Assembly (NCBI RefSeq): GCF_023284025.1
Contig: NZ_JAKIKR010000010.1
Location: 1-64,000, forward strand
Direction: 5' to 3'
DNA length: 64,000 nt
Origin: Shewanella abyssi
GTDB lineage: Bacteria; Pseudomonadota; Gammaproteobacteria; Enterobacterales; Shewanellaceae
Numbering within the stretch: position 1 is the stretch's first letter; every line of letters starts with the position of its first letter. Below are positions 38,718 to 47,770 of this stretch, piece by piece. The translations under genes and the position numbers were made by a program. Under the pieces are notes generated by a model, which saw nothing but the letters and a program-made list of their open reading frames with translations, was not told the origin of the DNA and did no database searches.

Positions 38718-40052
38718 CTATAGTTGTTCTTCTACACCGACATTAAGTAAGGCGCCATTTTGAATGTAAGCCAGCGACTCTAAAACAATACCGTTGGTAT
38801 TGGCGGTAGTGGCTTTATTGGCTTTGCCGGTTGTCTCATATACACCTGAGTACCAGCCTTTACTGTCGGAATACAGTTCATCGACACCCGCTATCAGTAC
38901 GTCGGCATAAGCGGTGTCATATAGGGCGTACCAGCCGAAGGCGGCTTTGGTTGAAAGGGTTTTAAACTCAGAGGCATCTGCGCCAGTATCTGTGATGGTG
39001 TTCCATTCTTTACCATCAGAGAACACAGTGTTGTAAACAAAGTAGGGGGCTTGGTCGATATGATCCTCGCTGACGGCGGTGATAATGCCAGAGCGTTTAT
39101 AGCGCTGTTCCTGAGCCTTATAAACACGAAAAGCAAAAATTTTGGACACACTATCAGCGCCAAATTCGATGCTATCGAGAATGTATGATTCACTGACCAC
39201 GTAATTATGCGCGTGATACTTGGCTGGGTCGCGGCTATCGGTTGGCACCTCAATACCGTCAATCGTAATCAGTTTCAAATAGTCAGCGTACTTTAACGCA
39301 TTGAACACATCCCGCCCCATCAAGCTGAGTGCTTTTGCTGCATACTCTTCGTAACCAATACGCCCCTCTTGTACTAGCTCAAGACCGGTACCTGATTTCG
39401 CGGGTCTGGAGCCAAATAAATAACCATCTTTAGTCATTACGCCCACCTGCCAGTGCTGCAGAACGCTGTTGACCTGTTTGTTAAACTTGGGATATTGCCA
39501 AACTAAAATGTTCATCGGCACCAGAATTCGACCGATATCGATAGCTGACCAACCAATGCCGTTTTCATCTTTGACAGGTTTATTGGTGTAGTCCACCATC
39601 TGTAAAGTTTGAGTGTTGTAGGCTTTATTGGGTAATTGGTCTTTAACTAGCGGTAAGCGGGATAGGGTCACTAATGCCTTTTCTATCTTGAGGTTGAACT
39701 CATCAAAACTAATCACATTGAGCCTATGGGCAGAAATGAGCGCCATAAGATAGGAGGCGGTATCCCACATCGTCGTTGAGGGATAACCATCTACAGAGTT
39801 CACCAAACCGGTGTTATCTTGATAGTTGTTTTCAAAGTACTGCCAAGCAGTTTTTGCCCACTGAAACTCTTGGTCGGTTAAGACTCGAGTCTTTCGAAAG
39901 GGAATAGGCTCTGCTGGAGCAAATGAAAGATTGCCCATTACCTGATTGTATTCACGAGTTTCGATGCTGAAAGCAACGGCTAAAGCAGTAAACAGCCCCG
40001 CTAAGAATACAATGTGGTGACGGGCTTTAACGAATGAACTACTCGATTCCAT
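38718..40052 (-). CDS. DUF3131 protein A with N-terminal membrane anchor
   Basis: This 444-residue protein has one hydrophobic segment (about 12-30) without lipobox, then the DUF3131 domain with TGLVNSVDGYP, MWDTASYL, LPNKAYNTQ, GIGWSAIDIGRIL, EGRIGYEEYAAK and NTNGIVLESLAY. Its start overlaps the glycosyltransferase stop region by 14 bp, showing translational coupling of polymer synthase and DUF3131 protein. The (alpha/alpha)6-type pattern and neighbours suggest a polysaccharide hydrolase, lyase or binding protein. Confidence 0.82.
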   Translation of the reverse strand: MESSSSFVKARHHIVFLAGLFTALAVAFSIETREYNQVMGNLSFAPAEPIPFRKTRVLTDQEFQWAKTAWQYFENNYQDNTGLVNSVDGYPSTTMWDTASYLMALISAHRLNVISFDEFNLKIEKALVTLSRLPLVKDQLPNKAYNTQTLQMVDYTNKPVKDENGIGWSAIDIGRILVPMNILVWQYPKFNKQVNSVLQHWQVGVMTKDGYLFGSRPAKSGTGLELVQEGRIGYEEYAAKALSLMGRDVFNALKYADYLKLITIDGIEVPTDSRDPAKYHAHNYVVSESYILDSIEFGADSVSKIFAFRVYKAQEQRYKRSGIITAVSEDHIDQAPYFVYNTVFSDGKEWNTITDTGADASEFKTLSTKAAFGWYALYDTAYADVLIAGVDELYSDSKGWYSGVYETTGKANKATTANTNGIVLESLAYIQNGALLNVGVEEQL

Positions 40053-41898
40053 AATCCAACTCCTTGGTTGTTTCTATCGTGGTGGATACATCGTCTGTTG
40101 GGGGGGACCAGCATGCTGCGGCGATCATGCCCCACATGGCCATCATGTTATTAATGGTCCAAAAACTATTGAGAATTAAACCGCCAAGTGAATAATTACC
40201 AAATGAGTGGCTGCTGTAGGCGTACCAAGCAAAAATCATACTAGCGAAACTCAATAAAAAAACAGCGATTTGCGGAGCAACTAGGTGGAGGAAAAAGCCT
40301 TGTTGTCGATTTTTTGGGGTGGTCGGGAAGCTAATTTTCTTACCGCGCAGTACGGTCCATAAGGCCCGTAAGTTGACCGGAAAGAAAGAGAGGAAATTGG
40401 TTTTGCCTGCGTAGCCAGCGACCCCCCAAGTACCGACCATCATGGCTAGTTCGGCAGTGATCACAAAGGGTAAGAAGTGCATATAAAACGTGGTGTCATA
40501 GGCGCTAACGGGAGCAATACTGGTAAGAAAATACACAATAGGGCAAGCAAGGAAGATAATATTCCAAATAGCCGATAGATTTGACCAAAAACTGGCGCCA
40601 TACATGAGCTTTTGCTTCAGGTTCATGCCTTTTTTTAACAGTGGATTGTCATTCATAAAGATGTCAATTGCACCACCTGAGTACTTAAAGCGTTGTACCG
40701 TCCAGCTCTGCAGATCTTGTGGTGACAGCATTTTACTTTCTACTTGCGTATGCTGAATTGAGCGCCACTCGCGCTCGGTATCACCGTGCAGAATGAGTGA
40801 GGTATAGATATCTTCTGAAACGTGGAATTTGTAGGGGGTAAACTCAGTATCGAAGATGATCTCTTGGCGTAAGTTAGTGGATATATCGTTATCGACCCTC
40901 TTCTCTTTTGTGAGTTTGCGGATCTGCTTTTCTACTGCTTCATGCTCTTGGCTGATCTGCTTGCTATAGCTGCGTAACGCCGCTTCCATTACCGCTTCTC
41001 GGCGGTGTATCGAGCCTGCTCCGCAGCAAAATGACGCATTGGCCCAATTACGACGGCGCTGAATGACGTCATAGAACATTTGTGGATCATTTGCATAGGG
41101 GTCGCGGCCTAACGTCACTGGGCCGTAGATTTTTTCAAACGCGCTACCAAGCCAGCCTACTGGTGTGCCTAAGCGTTTCTTTAGCCACGCAGGGAGCCGT
41201 TCACCGGCGGGCAGGTCAAAAAACCACTGTGGTGTTTGTACCCAAGCCACATCTGGATCTTTAAAGTAACCTAAGGTATTTTCTAAGATACTAGGGAAGG
41301 GGCGAGTATCTGCATCACAAATAACGATAAAGTCGCCATAGGTCTGCTCTAACGCATTACGTAAATTCCCCGCTTTGTAGCCGACGTTATTATCGCGAGT
41401 GATATATTCAACTCCCATGTCGGCGGCTAGTTGCGCCATTTCGGGGCGTCTGCCGTCATCGAGTATAAAGATCCTCATCTCTATCTCATGAGGATAACGA
41501 ACCTTTAGCGCATCTCTAATACTCAGAGCGACGAGTTCCGGCTCCTCGTCATAAGTGGGAAACATGATGTCGACCCCGATAGGCCTATCGTCCAGCGGAT
41601 CATTTATGCACTCATTAATGGTGGCTGGTGGGCTTTTGATAGGCTCATCTGCCGTTTTCCATAAATTGAAGGCAAATAGGACGGAACCAACAAAGGCGCA
41701 AGATTCGGCAAAGGCCAAAGGCAGTGAAAACCACATTGCATCGTAGTTGAGCGCAAAGCCCCAACGCCAAACCAAGTACCATACTCCTAGTGCAATGTTA
41801 CACGTCGCCAAATATTGATATAGCAACTCCCGCGAAGGACTGTAGCTTGCAGGTTGAGGTGGAGTGCGTTTCTCAAACTCATTGAAGTAAAAATCCAT
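40039..41898 (-). CDS. BcsA-like processive glycosyltransferase
   Basis: GGAG 8 bp before the ATG at 41898 sets the start (619 residues). Two N-terminal membrane helices, a GT-A domain with LDDG (147-149 DDG), DAD at 195-197, and the acceptor-site Ser-Glu-Asp (361-363) in place of the usual TED, then at least four C-terminal helices. The usual QxxRW appears as Gln402-Arg-Phe-Lys-Tyr406, so the Trp and Arg are replaced. There is no PilZ domain and no BcsB neighbour. It is a membrane polymer synthase of unknown sugar, not a standard cellulose synthase. Confidence 0.85.
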   Translation of the reverse strand: MDFYFNEFEKRTPPQPASYSPSRELLYQYLATCNIALGVWYLVWRWGFALNYDAMWFSLPLAFAESCAFVGSVLFAFNLWKTADEPIKSPPATINECINDPLDDRPIGVDIMFPTYDEEPELVALSIRDALKVRYPHEIEMRIFILDDGRRPEMAQLAADMGVEYITRDNNVGYKAGNLRNALEQTYGDFIVICDADTRPFPSILENTLGYFKDPDVAWVQTPQWFFDLPAGERLPAWLKKRLGTPVGWLGSAFEKIYGPVTLGRDPYANDPQMFYDVIQRRRNWANASFCCGAGSIHRREAVMEAALRSYSKQISQEHEAVEKQIRKLTKEKRVDNDISTNLRQEIIFDTEFTPYKFHVSEDIYTSLILHGDTEREWRSIQHTQVESKMLSPQDLQSWTVQRFKYSGGAIDIFMNDNPLLKKGMNLKQKLMYGASFWSNLSAIWNIIFLACPIVYFLTSIAPVSAYDTTFYMHFLPFVITAELAMMVGTWGVAGYAGKTNFLSFFPVNLRALWTVLRGKKISFPTTPKNRQQGFFLHLVAPQIAVFLLSFASMIFAWYAYSSHSFGNYSLGGLILNSFWTINNMMAMWGMIAAACWSPPTDDVSTTIETTKELDYGIE

Positions 41899-41994
41899 TT
41901 TCTTATCTCCGTGCACTTATTGGTAAGGCACATATCCATCTTCCTAGCAGCATTGAGTCGGGCTCTGTCGACTAAACGGTTATTGTTTACTTGG

Positions 41995-42444
41995 TTAGCT
42001 GGCGCTACGCTCTAGCCTTAATGTATTGCGATTTTGGTGCGAAAAATATTCCAATTTGTCGGATAACTGTTGAATGATCTTCAATCCCCTTCGGCTTTGT
42101 AGCCAGGTTTCTGGATCATCCGCTACCGGTTCAACAAAATCAGTGCTGAGTAAGTCTTCAAGCACATCATTAGACATGGATTGACCAAAATCCGATATCT
42201 CGACGATAAGAACGTTGGCGCTACTCAGGTACGATGTTGCTTCGAACTTGTCACCGTCCCTGTTGCCATAGGCATGCTCAAAAACATTGTTAACGACTTC
42301 AACTAAGCAAAGCTCCATCTGCCCGACTATCGACTCATCAAGTCCTAGGCTATTCCAGTAGGGCACAATATCTTCAGCGACCTCTCTGGATGCCTCTAAG
42401 CTACTAAGGTATTGTTTGTGAAACGTCCCTGTGCTCACATCCAT
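41995..42444 (-). CDS. RsbW-like anti-sigma/switch ATPase
   Basis: This 149-residue protein is a stand-alone HATPase domain: N box ELCLVEVVNNVFEHAY, G1-type EISDFGQSM, G2-type RRGLKII. Such kinases phosphorylate STAS partners at Ser/Thr and are released by them. Its STAS partner lies two genes upstream and a PP2C phosphatase three genes upstream. No sigma factor is nearby, so the switch target may be the synthase or another protein, as in SypA/SypE-type systems. Confidence 0.85.
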   Translation of the reverse strand: MDVSTGTFHKQYLSSLEASREVAEDIVPYWNSLGLDESIVGQMELCLVEVVNNVFEHAYGNRDGDKFEATSYLSSANVLIVEISDFGQSMSNDVLEDLLSTDFVEPVADDPETWLQSRRGLKIIQQLSDKLEYFSHQNRNTLRLERSAS

Positions 42445-42453
42445 AAGTTAGCC

Positions 42454-43647
42454 CTATTTAATTTGCTGTAGCGGCGTTGGGTCTGCCTTTGGTGACTGCA
42501 GAGTGCTGTAAATTTCGTTAATGCTCGCTCTACCCGTCAAGGGTCTAGAAACGTTACGATTTTTAAGAATGTGTACGTATTGGCAATCGGCCAGCAGTTG
42601 GGTATAGCCGTCGTGGCCTAGCAGGTAATCACCAAACATGGTTTTATTGGCAATGTAGGCGTCATCAGCCAAATGAATGTAATCACAAATTAGGGTGTTG
42701 CTGACTAAGCTTTTGGCATCAACTCTACAGTTAGCACCGACAACAGCTGGGCCGATAATGGTTGCACCGTTTTGGATCTCGCAGCCACTGCTTATAATTA
42801 CCGGAGGGGTAATTTTACATTTAGAGATATCGATTTGAGTATTAATGCCCACCCAAACACCCGGTGAGAGCTGTGTGCCAGGAATCGGGTAACCCTTCAC
42901 TTTCCCGTTTAAAATATCGCTAGTCACCTCCCAAACATCTTTGACTTTACCGACATCTAGCCACTGAAAGTCCATGTTCACCGCATAAAAATGTGCTTTT
43001 CTTTCCACAAGAAGAGGGAACAGGTCGCTGCCGATATCGAACTCGACATCTTTAGGGATAAAATCAAAAATAGCAGGCTCGAAGATATAGATCCCAGTAT
43101 TGATCTTGTTAGATAGTGCCTCTGACTCCAGTGGCTTTTCTTGGAAGCTAACCACCTGTTCATATTTGTCGGTAACAACCACACCGTATTTACAGACCTC
43201 TGATGAGGGCACTTCACGGGTGATAATCGTTGCCAGACCACCGTGGCTTTTATGCTGAGCGACGGCTTGCTTAAGATCGAGATCAATCCATGCATCGCCA
43301 CATACAACGACAAATGTTTCATCAAAAAAACCTGAGAAATCTTGTACTTTTCGCATGCCGCCAGCAGATCCGAGCGCTTGACTGACAAATTTTCCAGCGA
43401 CCTCTTTTGCTTCATATGAATAGGACAACTGCACATTGAAATGGTGACCATCGCCAAAGTAATTTTCGATGATTTCGGCTAGGTGACTGGTATTGATCAC
43501 TATTTTATCTATGCCATTTTTAGCGAATAATTGGATCATTGACTCCATTACCGGTTTACCCAATATTGGTACCATCGGCTTTGGGATCGCGTAAGATATC
43601 GGCTTAATACGAGTGCCTTTCCCTGCGGCTAGAATCATTCCTTTCAT
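42454..43647 (-). CDS. Sugar-1-phosphate nucleotidyltransferase
   Basis: The ATG at 43647 after AGAGG opens the nucleotide-binding loop directly (GMILAAGKGTRIKP). Domain 1 (about 1-240) is a GT-A pyrophosphorylase with IPKPMVPILGKP; domain 2 (about 250-340) is a left-handed beta-helix (GVWVGINTQ...GCEIQNGATIIGPAVVGANC, in hexapeptide turns). The C-terminal ~55 residues are not recognised. It makes an NDP-sugar, GDP-mannose or (d)NDP-glucose by family, for the membrane synthase. Its first ~240 coding bases are also in the large inverted repeat. Confidence 0.85.
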   Translation of the reverse strand: MKGMILAAGKGTRIKPISYAIPKPMVPILGKPVMESMIQLFAKNGIDKIVINTSHLAEIIENYFGDGHHFNVQLSYSYEAKEVAGKFVSQALGSAGGMRKVQDFSGFFDETFVVVCGDAWIDLDLKQAVAQHKSHGGLATIITREVPSSEVCKYGVVVTDKYEQVVSFQEKPLESEALSNKINTGIYIFEPAIFDFIPKDVEFDIGSDLFPLLVERKAHFYAVNMDFQWLDVGKVKDVWEVTSDILNGKVKGYPIPGTQLSPGVWVGINTQIDISKCKITPPVIISSGCEIQNGATIIGPAVVGANCRVDAKSLVSNTLICDYIHLADDAYIANKTMFGDYLLGHDGYTQLLADCQYVHILKNRNVSRPLTGRASINEIYSTLQSPKADPTPLQQIK

Positions 43648-43660
43648 AACATCTACCTCT

Positions 43661-43993
43661 TTAAGCGGTTGGAGCCAGAGCATCTTCAATTGTTGGGTGG
43701 CTCAAAATGAGCTTGTCCATACGCGTTAGCTTGAGAAGATCGGTGACTGGTTTTTGCGGGTTAACAATGCTAATTTTGGTGTTGCGCAGCATCTTGTAGG
43801 CGCCCATTACAGCCCCTAGACCACTGCTATCCATAAAGCGAACTTCACCCAAATCAAGCACTAAGTGCGTGCGAACATTGCCTTTGATTTGCTCTAGCTG
43901 CTCTCTAAATGCCGGAGCCAGCTTTGCGTCAAATCTGCCTTCGTTAACTTGAACTATGGTGTATTGGCCTTTCTCAATAATATCAAATTGCAT
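43661..43993 (-). CDS. STAS-domain anti-sigma factor antagonist
   Basis: This 110-residue STAS protein has the regulatory serines Ser56/Ser57 in MDSSGLGA, as in SpoIIAA/RsbV. It lies between its presumed phosphatase (12 bp upstream) and the nucleotidyltransferase, with the RsbW-like kinase two genes on. In the unphosphorylated state it should bind the kinase. An identical inverted copy lies at 63416-63748. Confidence 0.9.
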   Translation of the reverse strand: MQFDIIEKGQYTIVQVNEGRFDAKLAPAFREQLEQIKGNVRTHLVLDLGEVRFMDSSGLGAVMGAYKMLRNTKISIVNPQKPVTDLLKLTRMDKLILSHPTIEDALAPTA

Positions 43994-44005
43994 AATATTT
44001 CCTCT

Positions 44006-45223
44006 TTATTCACCTTGCCATTCAAGGACAAGGAGGCTTATGTCATCATCAAATTGCGCCGCGCCACACCATGCGCTAACTGTTGAAACTATGGTGTCGG
44101 TCTGCGTATCGCCGGGCTGATTACTCAGCGCTAGAACGAGTTGTTTTAGTCCAACCTCTGAGTACTGGTTTTTTTGTTGGTCTTCCGCTTCTGTTATGCC
44201 ATCTGAATAGAGGAAAACCCTATCATTAGGCTTAAGCTGTACTTGCTCTGTTTGGTATTCAGCAAAGTCGAACATGCCAGCAACAAAGCTGTCCTGTGCG
44301 ATAAATTCACAGTGACTTTCTGATTTTTGTAGCCAGATCATTGGTGGATGTCCTGCAAATGAGTAGGTGAGTAAGCCGCTTTTGGTATTTAAAACGGCAT
44401 ACACCATAGTGAAGTAAAGGTTATTTTGGTCTTGGCTTATGTAGCTTTGATTGAGGTGCGCAATCACTTCGCTGGGTTCGATAAGGCTATAAAAAGGGTC
44501 GGTATCTTTTTTACGTTTTACATTCGAGGCGGTACCGGAATTTGAACTGATGCTTTGTTGAATAGAGAACGACATTAAGGCTGAGGCGACGCCGTGACCC
44601 GCCACGTCAAACAGGTAAATTGCAATATGCTCTTCGTCTAACTGCATACAGCCAAGCATATCGCCGCCAATCTGTGCGCTAGGAATATGGGTATAGTTAA
44701 TTTCAACGCCCTTAAAACGGGTTTGGTTAGGTAGCATGCGTTGAATGAGCTCACTGGCGGATTCTAAATCTTGTTTAATGGTCGCATAAGCACAATCGAG
44801 TTCGATGTTCTTGGCAACGAGTTGATTGTGCAGCTCTAATGTTCTAAACCCAGCTTTGATCCTTGCATCCAGTTCATTGATATTAGTATCTTTTGCAACG
44901 AAGTCGTCGGCGCCGGCGTTAATACCTTCAACAATGGATTCTTTATCATCACGACCCGAGAGCAATACGAAAAATATGTAGCGGTTATATTCGGCGGATT
45001 TTAGTTGATAGCAGAGTTCGATACCGTTTAATTCTGGCATCATCCAATCACTGAGCACGAATTGAATATCAGGGTGCGAGTCTAGTTGGGTTAACGCGTC
45101 TAAACCATGTTTAGCGGTCACGACTCGGTATCCACGGGAAGATAACATCTGTGACATCATCATCAACATGACTTTGTTGTCTTCTACGAGTAGGATCTCT
45201 TTAGTCAAAGCGGCAGCCTCCAT
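44006..45223 (-). CDS. Response regulator with PP2C (SpoIIE-type) phosphatase domain
   Basis: The protein (405 residues from the ATG at 45223) has an N-terminal receiver with Asp59 (LSDWMMPELNG), a coiled linker (about 130-175) and a PP2C/SpoIIE domain with AQIGGDMLG, FDVAGHGVASAL, YSDGITEAED and FDDDISLLVLEW. The metal-binding Asp residues are present. It should dephosphorylate the STAS protein when its receiver is activated. A TTG start at 45208 with GGAGG 8 bp upstream is a good alternative. Analogues are HsbR of Pseudomonas and SypE of Vibrio fischeri. It is first in the cluster. Confidence 0.9.
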   Translation of the reverse strand: MEAAALTKEILLVEDNKVMLMMMSQMLSSRGYRVVTAKHGLDALTQLDSHPDIQFVLSDWMMPELNGIELCYQLKSAEYNRYIFFVLLSGRDDKESIVEGINAGADDFVAKDTNINELDARIKAGFRTLELHNQLVAKNIELDCAYATIKQDLESASELIQRMLPNQTRFKGVEINYTHIPSAQIGGDMLGCMQLDEEHIAIYLFDVAGHGVASALMSFSIQQSISSNSGTASNVKRKKDTDPFYSLIEPSEVIAHLNQSYISQDQNNLYFTMVYAVLNTKSGLLTYSFAGHPPMIWLQKSESHCEFIAQDSFVAGMFDFAEYQTEQVQLKPNDRVFLYSDGITEAEDQQKNQYSEVGLKQLVLALSNQPGDTQTDTIVSTVSAWCGAAQFDDDISLLVLEWQGE

Positions 45224-45326
45224 GCTGATAGTTCCCAACGAGCGACATCTTTAAATGCGCTGCTGTTCAAATAAATCCATTTACTTCCCAAAAGTCTAGA
45301 CGTGAAATTCAGATACAACAAGAAAG

Positions 45327-45357
45327 CGCACGATACTATTTAAAGTAATCGTGCGAG
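45327..45357 (-). terminator. Long stem-loop after ygbA-like gene
   Basis: CGCACGATTACT and AGTATCGTGCG pair with one bulge around TTAAAT, between the ygbA-like stop and the phosphatase start. On the minus strand it is followed by CTTTCTTG, a weak T-run. It is a terminator or a leader hairpin for the polysaccharide operon. Confidence 0.5.
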
Positions 45358-45438
45358 CTATTGTTTTTTCTATTTAAAATTAGGCGAGTATAGCGCTGTA
45401 GTTATACTGAATCGTTAACTTGGATGTTCGAATAAACC

Positions 45439-45834
45439 TTAATCTTTAATGCTTGCTTTGATCCTTAGGTGCCGATTTGAACATCCCGCTGGTGGTTTTC
45501 CTGGGGTGTCTTTACGTTCTGATAGAAGATGTCTTATTGCCATAATGGGATGAGGCAGCATCATTCTCGGGCCTGCATAGATCATTATTTCTCTAGTTTT
45601 GGCTTTCATATGGGGTTTATAACAATGCACCGGGCATTTATTGCAAGTGGGCTTATCTTGTCCGTAAGGGCATCTATCTAATCGGATATGAGCATACTCA
45701 GTGAAATCTTGGCAATCTTGGCACAAGCCATCAGTAGCGCTTTCATGGTGTGCTTTGCAGTATATTTCCACCATAGCAAAGAGGGTTCTAAACTCCCTAA
45801 GCAATTTGCCCTTTAAAAGTTGTTCGAAAGCCAT
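45439..45834 (-). CDS. YgbA-like (nitrous oxide-stimulated promoter) family protein
   Basis: This 131-residue protein has the family's cysteine pattern: YCKAHH, CQDCQDF, CPYGQDKPTCNKCPVHCYKP, then a GPRMMLPHP segment. Seven or more cysteines could bind a metal or cluster. In E. coli ygbA is under NsrR control and responds to nitric oxide. Here the 351-bp upstream gap has a half-site like AAGGTGCATTT and two palindromes. An identical copy lies at 61575-61970. Confidence 0.82.
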   Translation of the reverse strand: MAFEQLLKGKLLREFRTLFAMVEIYCKAHHESATDGLCQDCQDFTEYAHIRLDRCPYGQDKPTCNKCPVHCYKPHMKAKTREIMIYAGPRMMLPHPIMAIRHLLSERKDTPGKPPAGCSNRHLRIKASIKD

Positions 45835-45999
45835 GGTATACCTTAGTGAGCTACTGGGTTATTGACATCATAAAAGTCTACAGCGTGACAAACAAAATTC
45901 ATGTTTGAAAATTTGAAGGTGCGCACAAAATAGTGCTTTTAAATGCAGTTTAGTTCTCGGTTAGCCATTTTAATCAAAATAGACTGAATGTTCGCTAAT

Positions 46000-46040
46000 A
46001 AGGTGCATTTTGGCTAAATTTAGCCGATATAGTGCACTAT
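46000..46040. promoter_or_regulatory. Palindromes and NsrR-like half-site in the 351-bp ygbA/(PE)20 divergent gap
   Basis: AAGGTGCATTT at 46000 resembles an NsrR half-site. GGCTAAATTTAGCC (46012-46025) and ATAGTGCACTAT (46029-46040) are perfect palindromes. They lie in the divergent gap 45835-46185, which otherwise shows only A+T-rich promoter-like sequence. Mirrored at 61369-61409. Confidence 0.4.
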
Positions 46041-46185
46041 TTTTGATACCCGGTTAAAAATGAGATATAAATACTTGATTTTATGAGAGAGAATGCATTA
46101 ATAATAACGTTCTATTTTCGCGCGTTTTTTTAATGCATAAAAAGACTCACATTTTGAGTCTCTGGCTAACCACTGGTGGAACATA

Positions 46186-46953
<768 letters not shown>

Positions 46954-47017
46954 AGTGATAGCAGTAAAGTTCATACTCCGCTGTTGAAGCGGTGTAGAAT
47001 AAGCTGAGTAGCTTACT

Positions 47018-47046
47018 AAAAGGCGAACATTTGTTCGCCTTTTTTA
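47018..47046 (+). terminator. Terminator after (PE)20 gene
   Basis: AAAAGGCGAACA and TGTTCGCCTTTT pair around TT and run into further T residues, 65 bp after the stop codon. Confidence 0.9.
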
Positions 47047-47063
47047 TTTAGAGGACCCTTAGC

Positions 47064-47357
47064 ATGAAACTCCGTCTAGTCTGTTTCATTTCATTATTAT
47101 CTCTTGGTTTAACAGCGTGCACAGATTCACCCGAGTGGACACTACTCTATTATCCCAACGCGGCAGCAAAGCCGAGTGTCGAGCAATCTGGTGAGTTTAT
47201 CAGTGGTTACTATGCATCGGTTGAACAATGCCATGCTAAAGGCAAAGGCTTATTGCGCTTGAGTGGCGATAACAATGCAGAATATGTCTGCGGCCATCTA
47301 TGTGTTGCCGATGAAACAGCACTGGTTTGTCAAAACCTAGTATCATCTGCCCAATAA
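47064..47357 (+). CDS. Small lipoprotein of unknown function
   Basis: This 97-residue protein has a lipoprotein signal with lipobox LTAC (Cys19). The mature part holds Trp/Tyr-rich WTLLYYP and four further cysteines (QCHAKG, YVCGHLC, LVCQN). Family not recognised. It precedes the DUF3630-like gene and srkA in the same direction. Confidence 0.68.
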   Translation: MKLRLVCFISLLSLGLTACTDSPEWTLLYYPNAAAKPSVEQSGEFISGYYASVEQCHAKGKGLLRLSGDNNAEYVCGHLCVADETALVCQNLVSSAQ

Positions 47358-47417
47358 CTGGCTGTCGATGACTGTCACAGGTCGTTCCAATATAACAGAG
47401 TCGTGAGCGTCAGCTAG

Positions 47418-47723
47418 ATGAAACTAAATGCTATTAAGTTAGAGCGTGAAACCTTGAGCTTGTCGGTGCAAGCTGATATTGATTTTGAACTGTTTGCCGA
47501 CTTTGCAGAAGCATTTGCACAAGCGATAGATTGCACAGTGGTAGAAAGACAATGGGGAGCCGATAGGCATCAATGGTTATTGGAGTTTGAAGGCGCCCAC
47601 TTGCAACTGCATTATGAGTTTTATGGCGACATATGTTGGCTTTCCACTGAGAAAGAAGACGAGTTCGATGTGCTGGTCTATTTAGCCGAGCTGATGAAGC
47701 CCTACTTAGCATCACAAATATAG
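47418..47723 (+). CDS. DUF3630-like protein
   Basis: This 101-residue cytosolic protein reads as a single small alpha/beta domain with many acidic and aromatic residues (WLLEFEGAHLQLHYEF, ICWLSTEKEDEFDVLVYLAEL). I associate this gene with DUF3630 in Shewanella next to srkA-dsbA. It starts 60 bp after the lipoprotein gene and ends 47 bp before srkA. No function is known. Confidence 0.65.
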   Translation: MKLNAIKLERETLSLSVQADIDFELFADFAEAFAQAIDCTVVERQWGADRHQWLLEFEGAHLQLHYEFYGDICWLSTEKEDEFDVLVYLAELMKPYLASQI

Positions 47724-47770
47724 CATCAGCATGAGTTACACCTAGTCACCTTTAGCTAGAGCATGAATAA

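Noticed and set aside
40039..41898. Bacterial cellulose synthase operon
   Set aside because: No BcsB, BcsZ, BcsC or PilZ domain is present and the QxxRW motif is altered.
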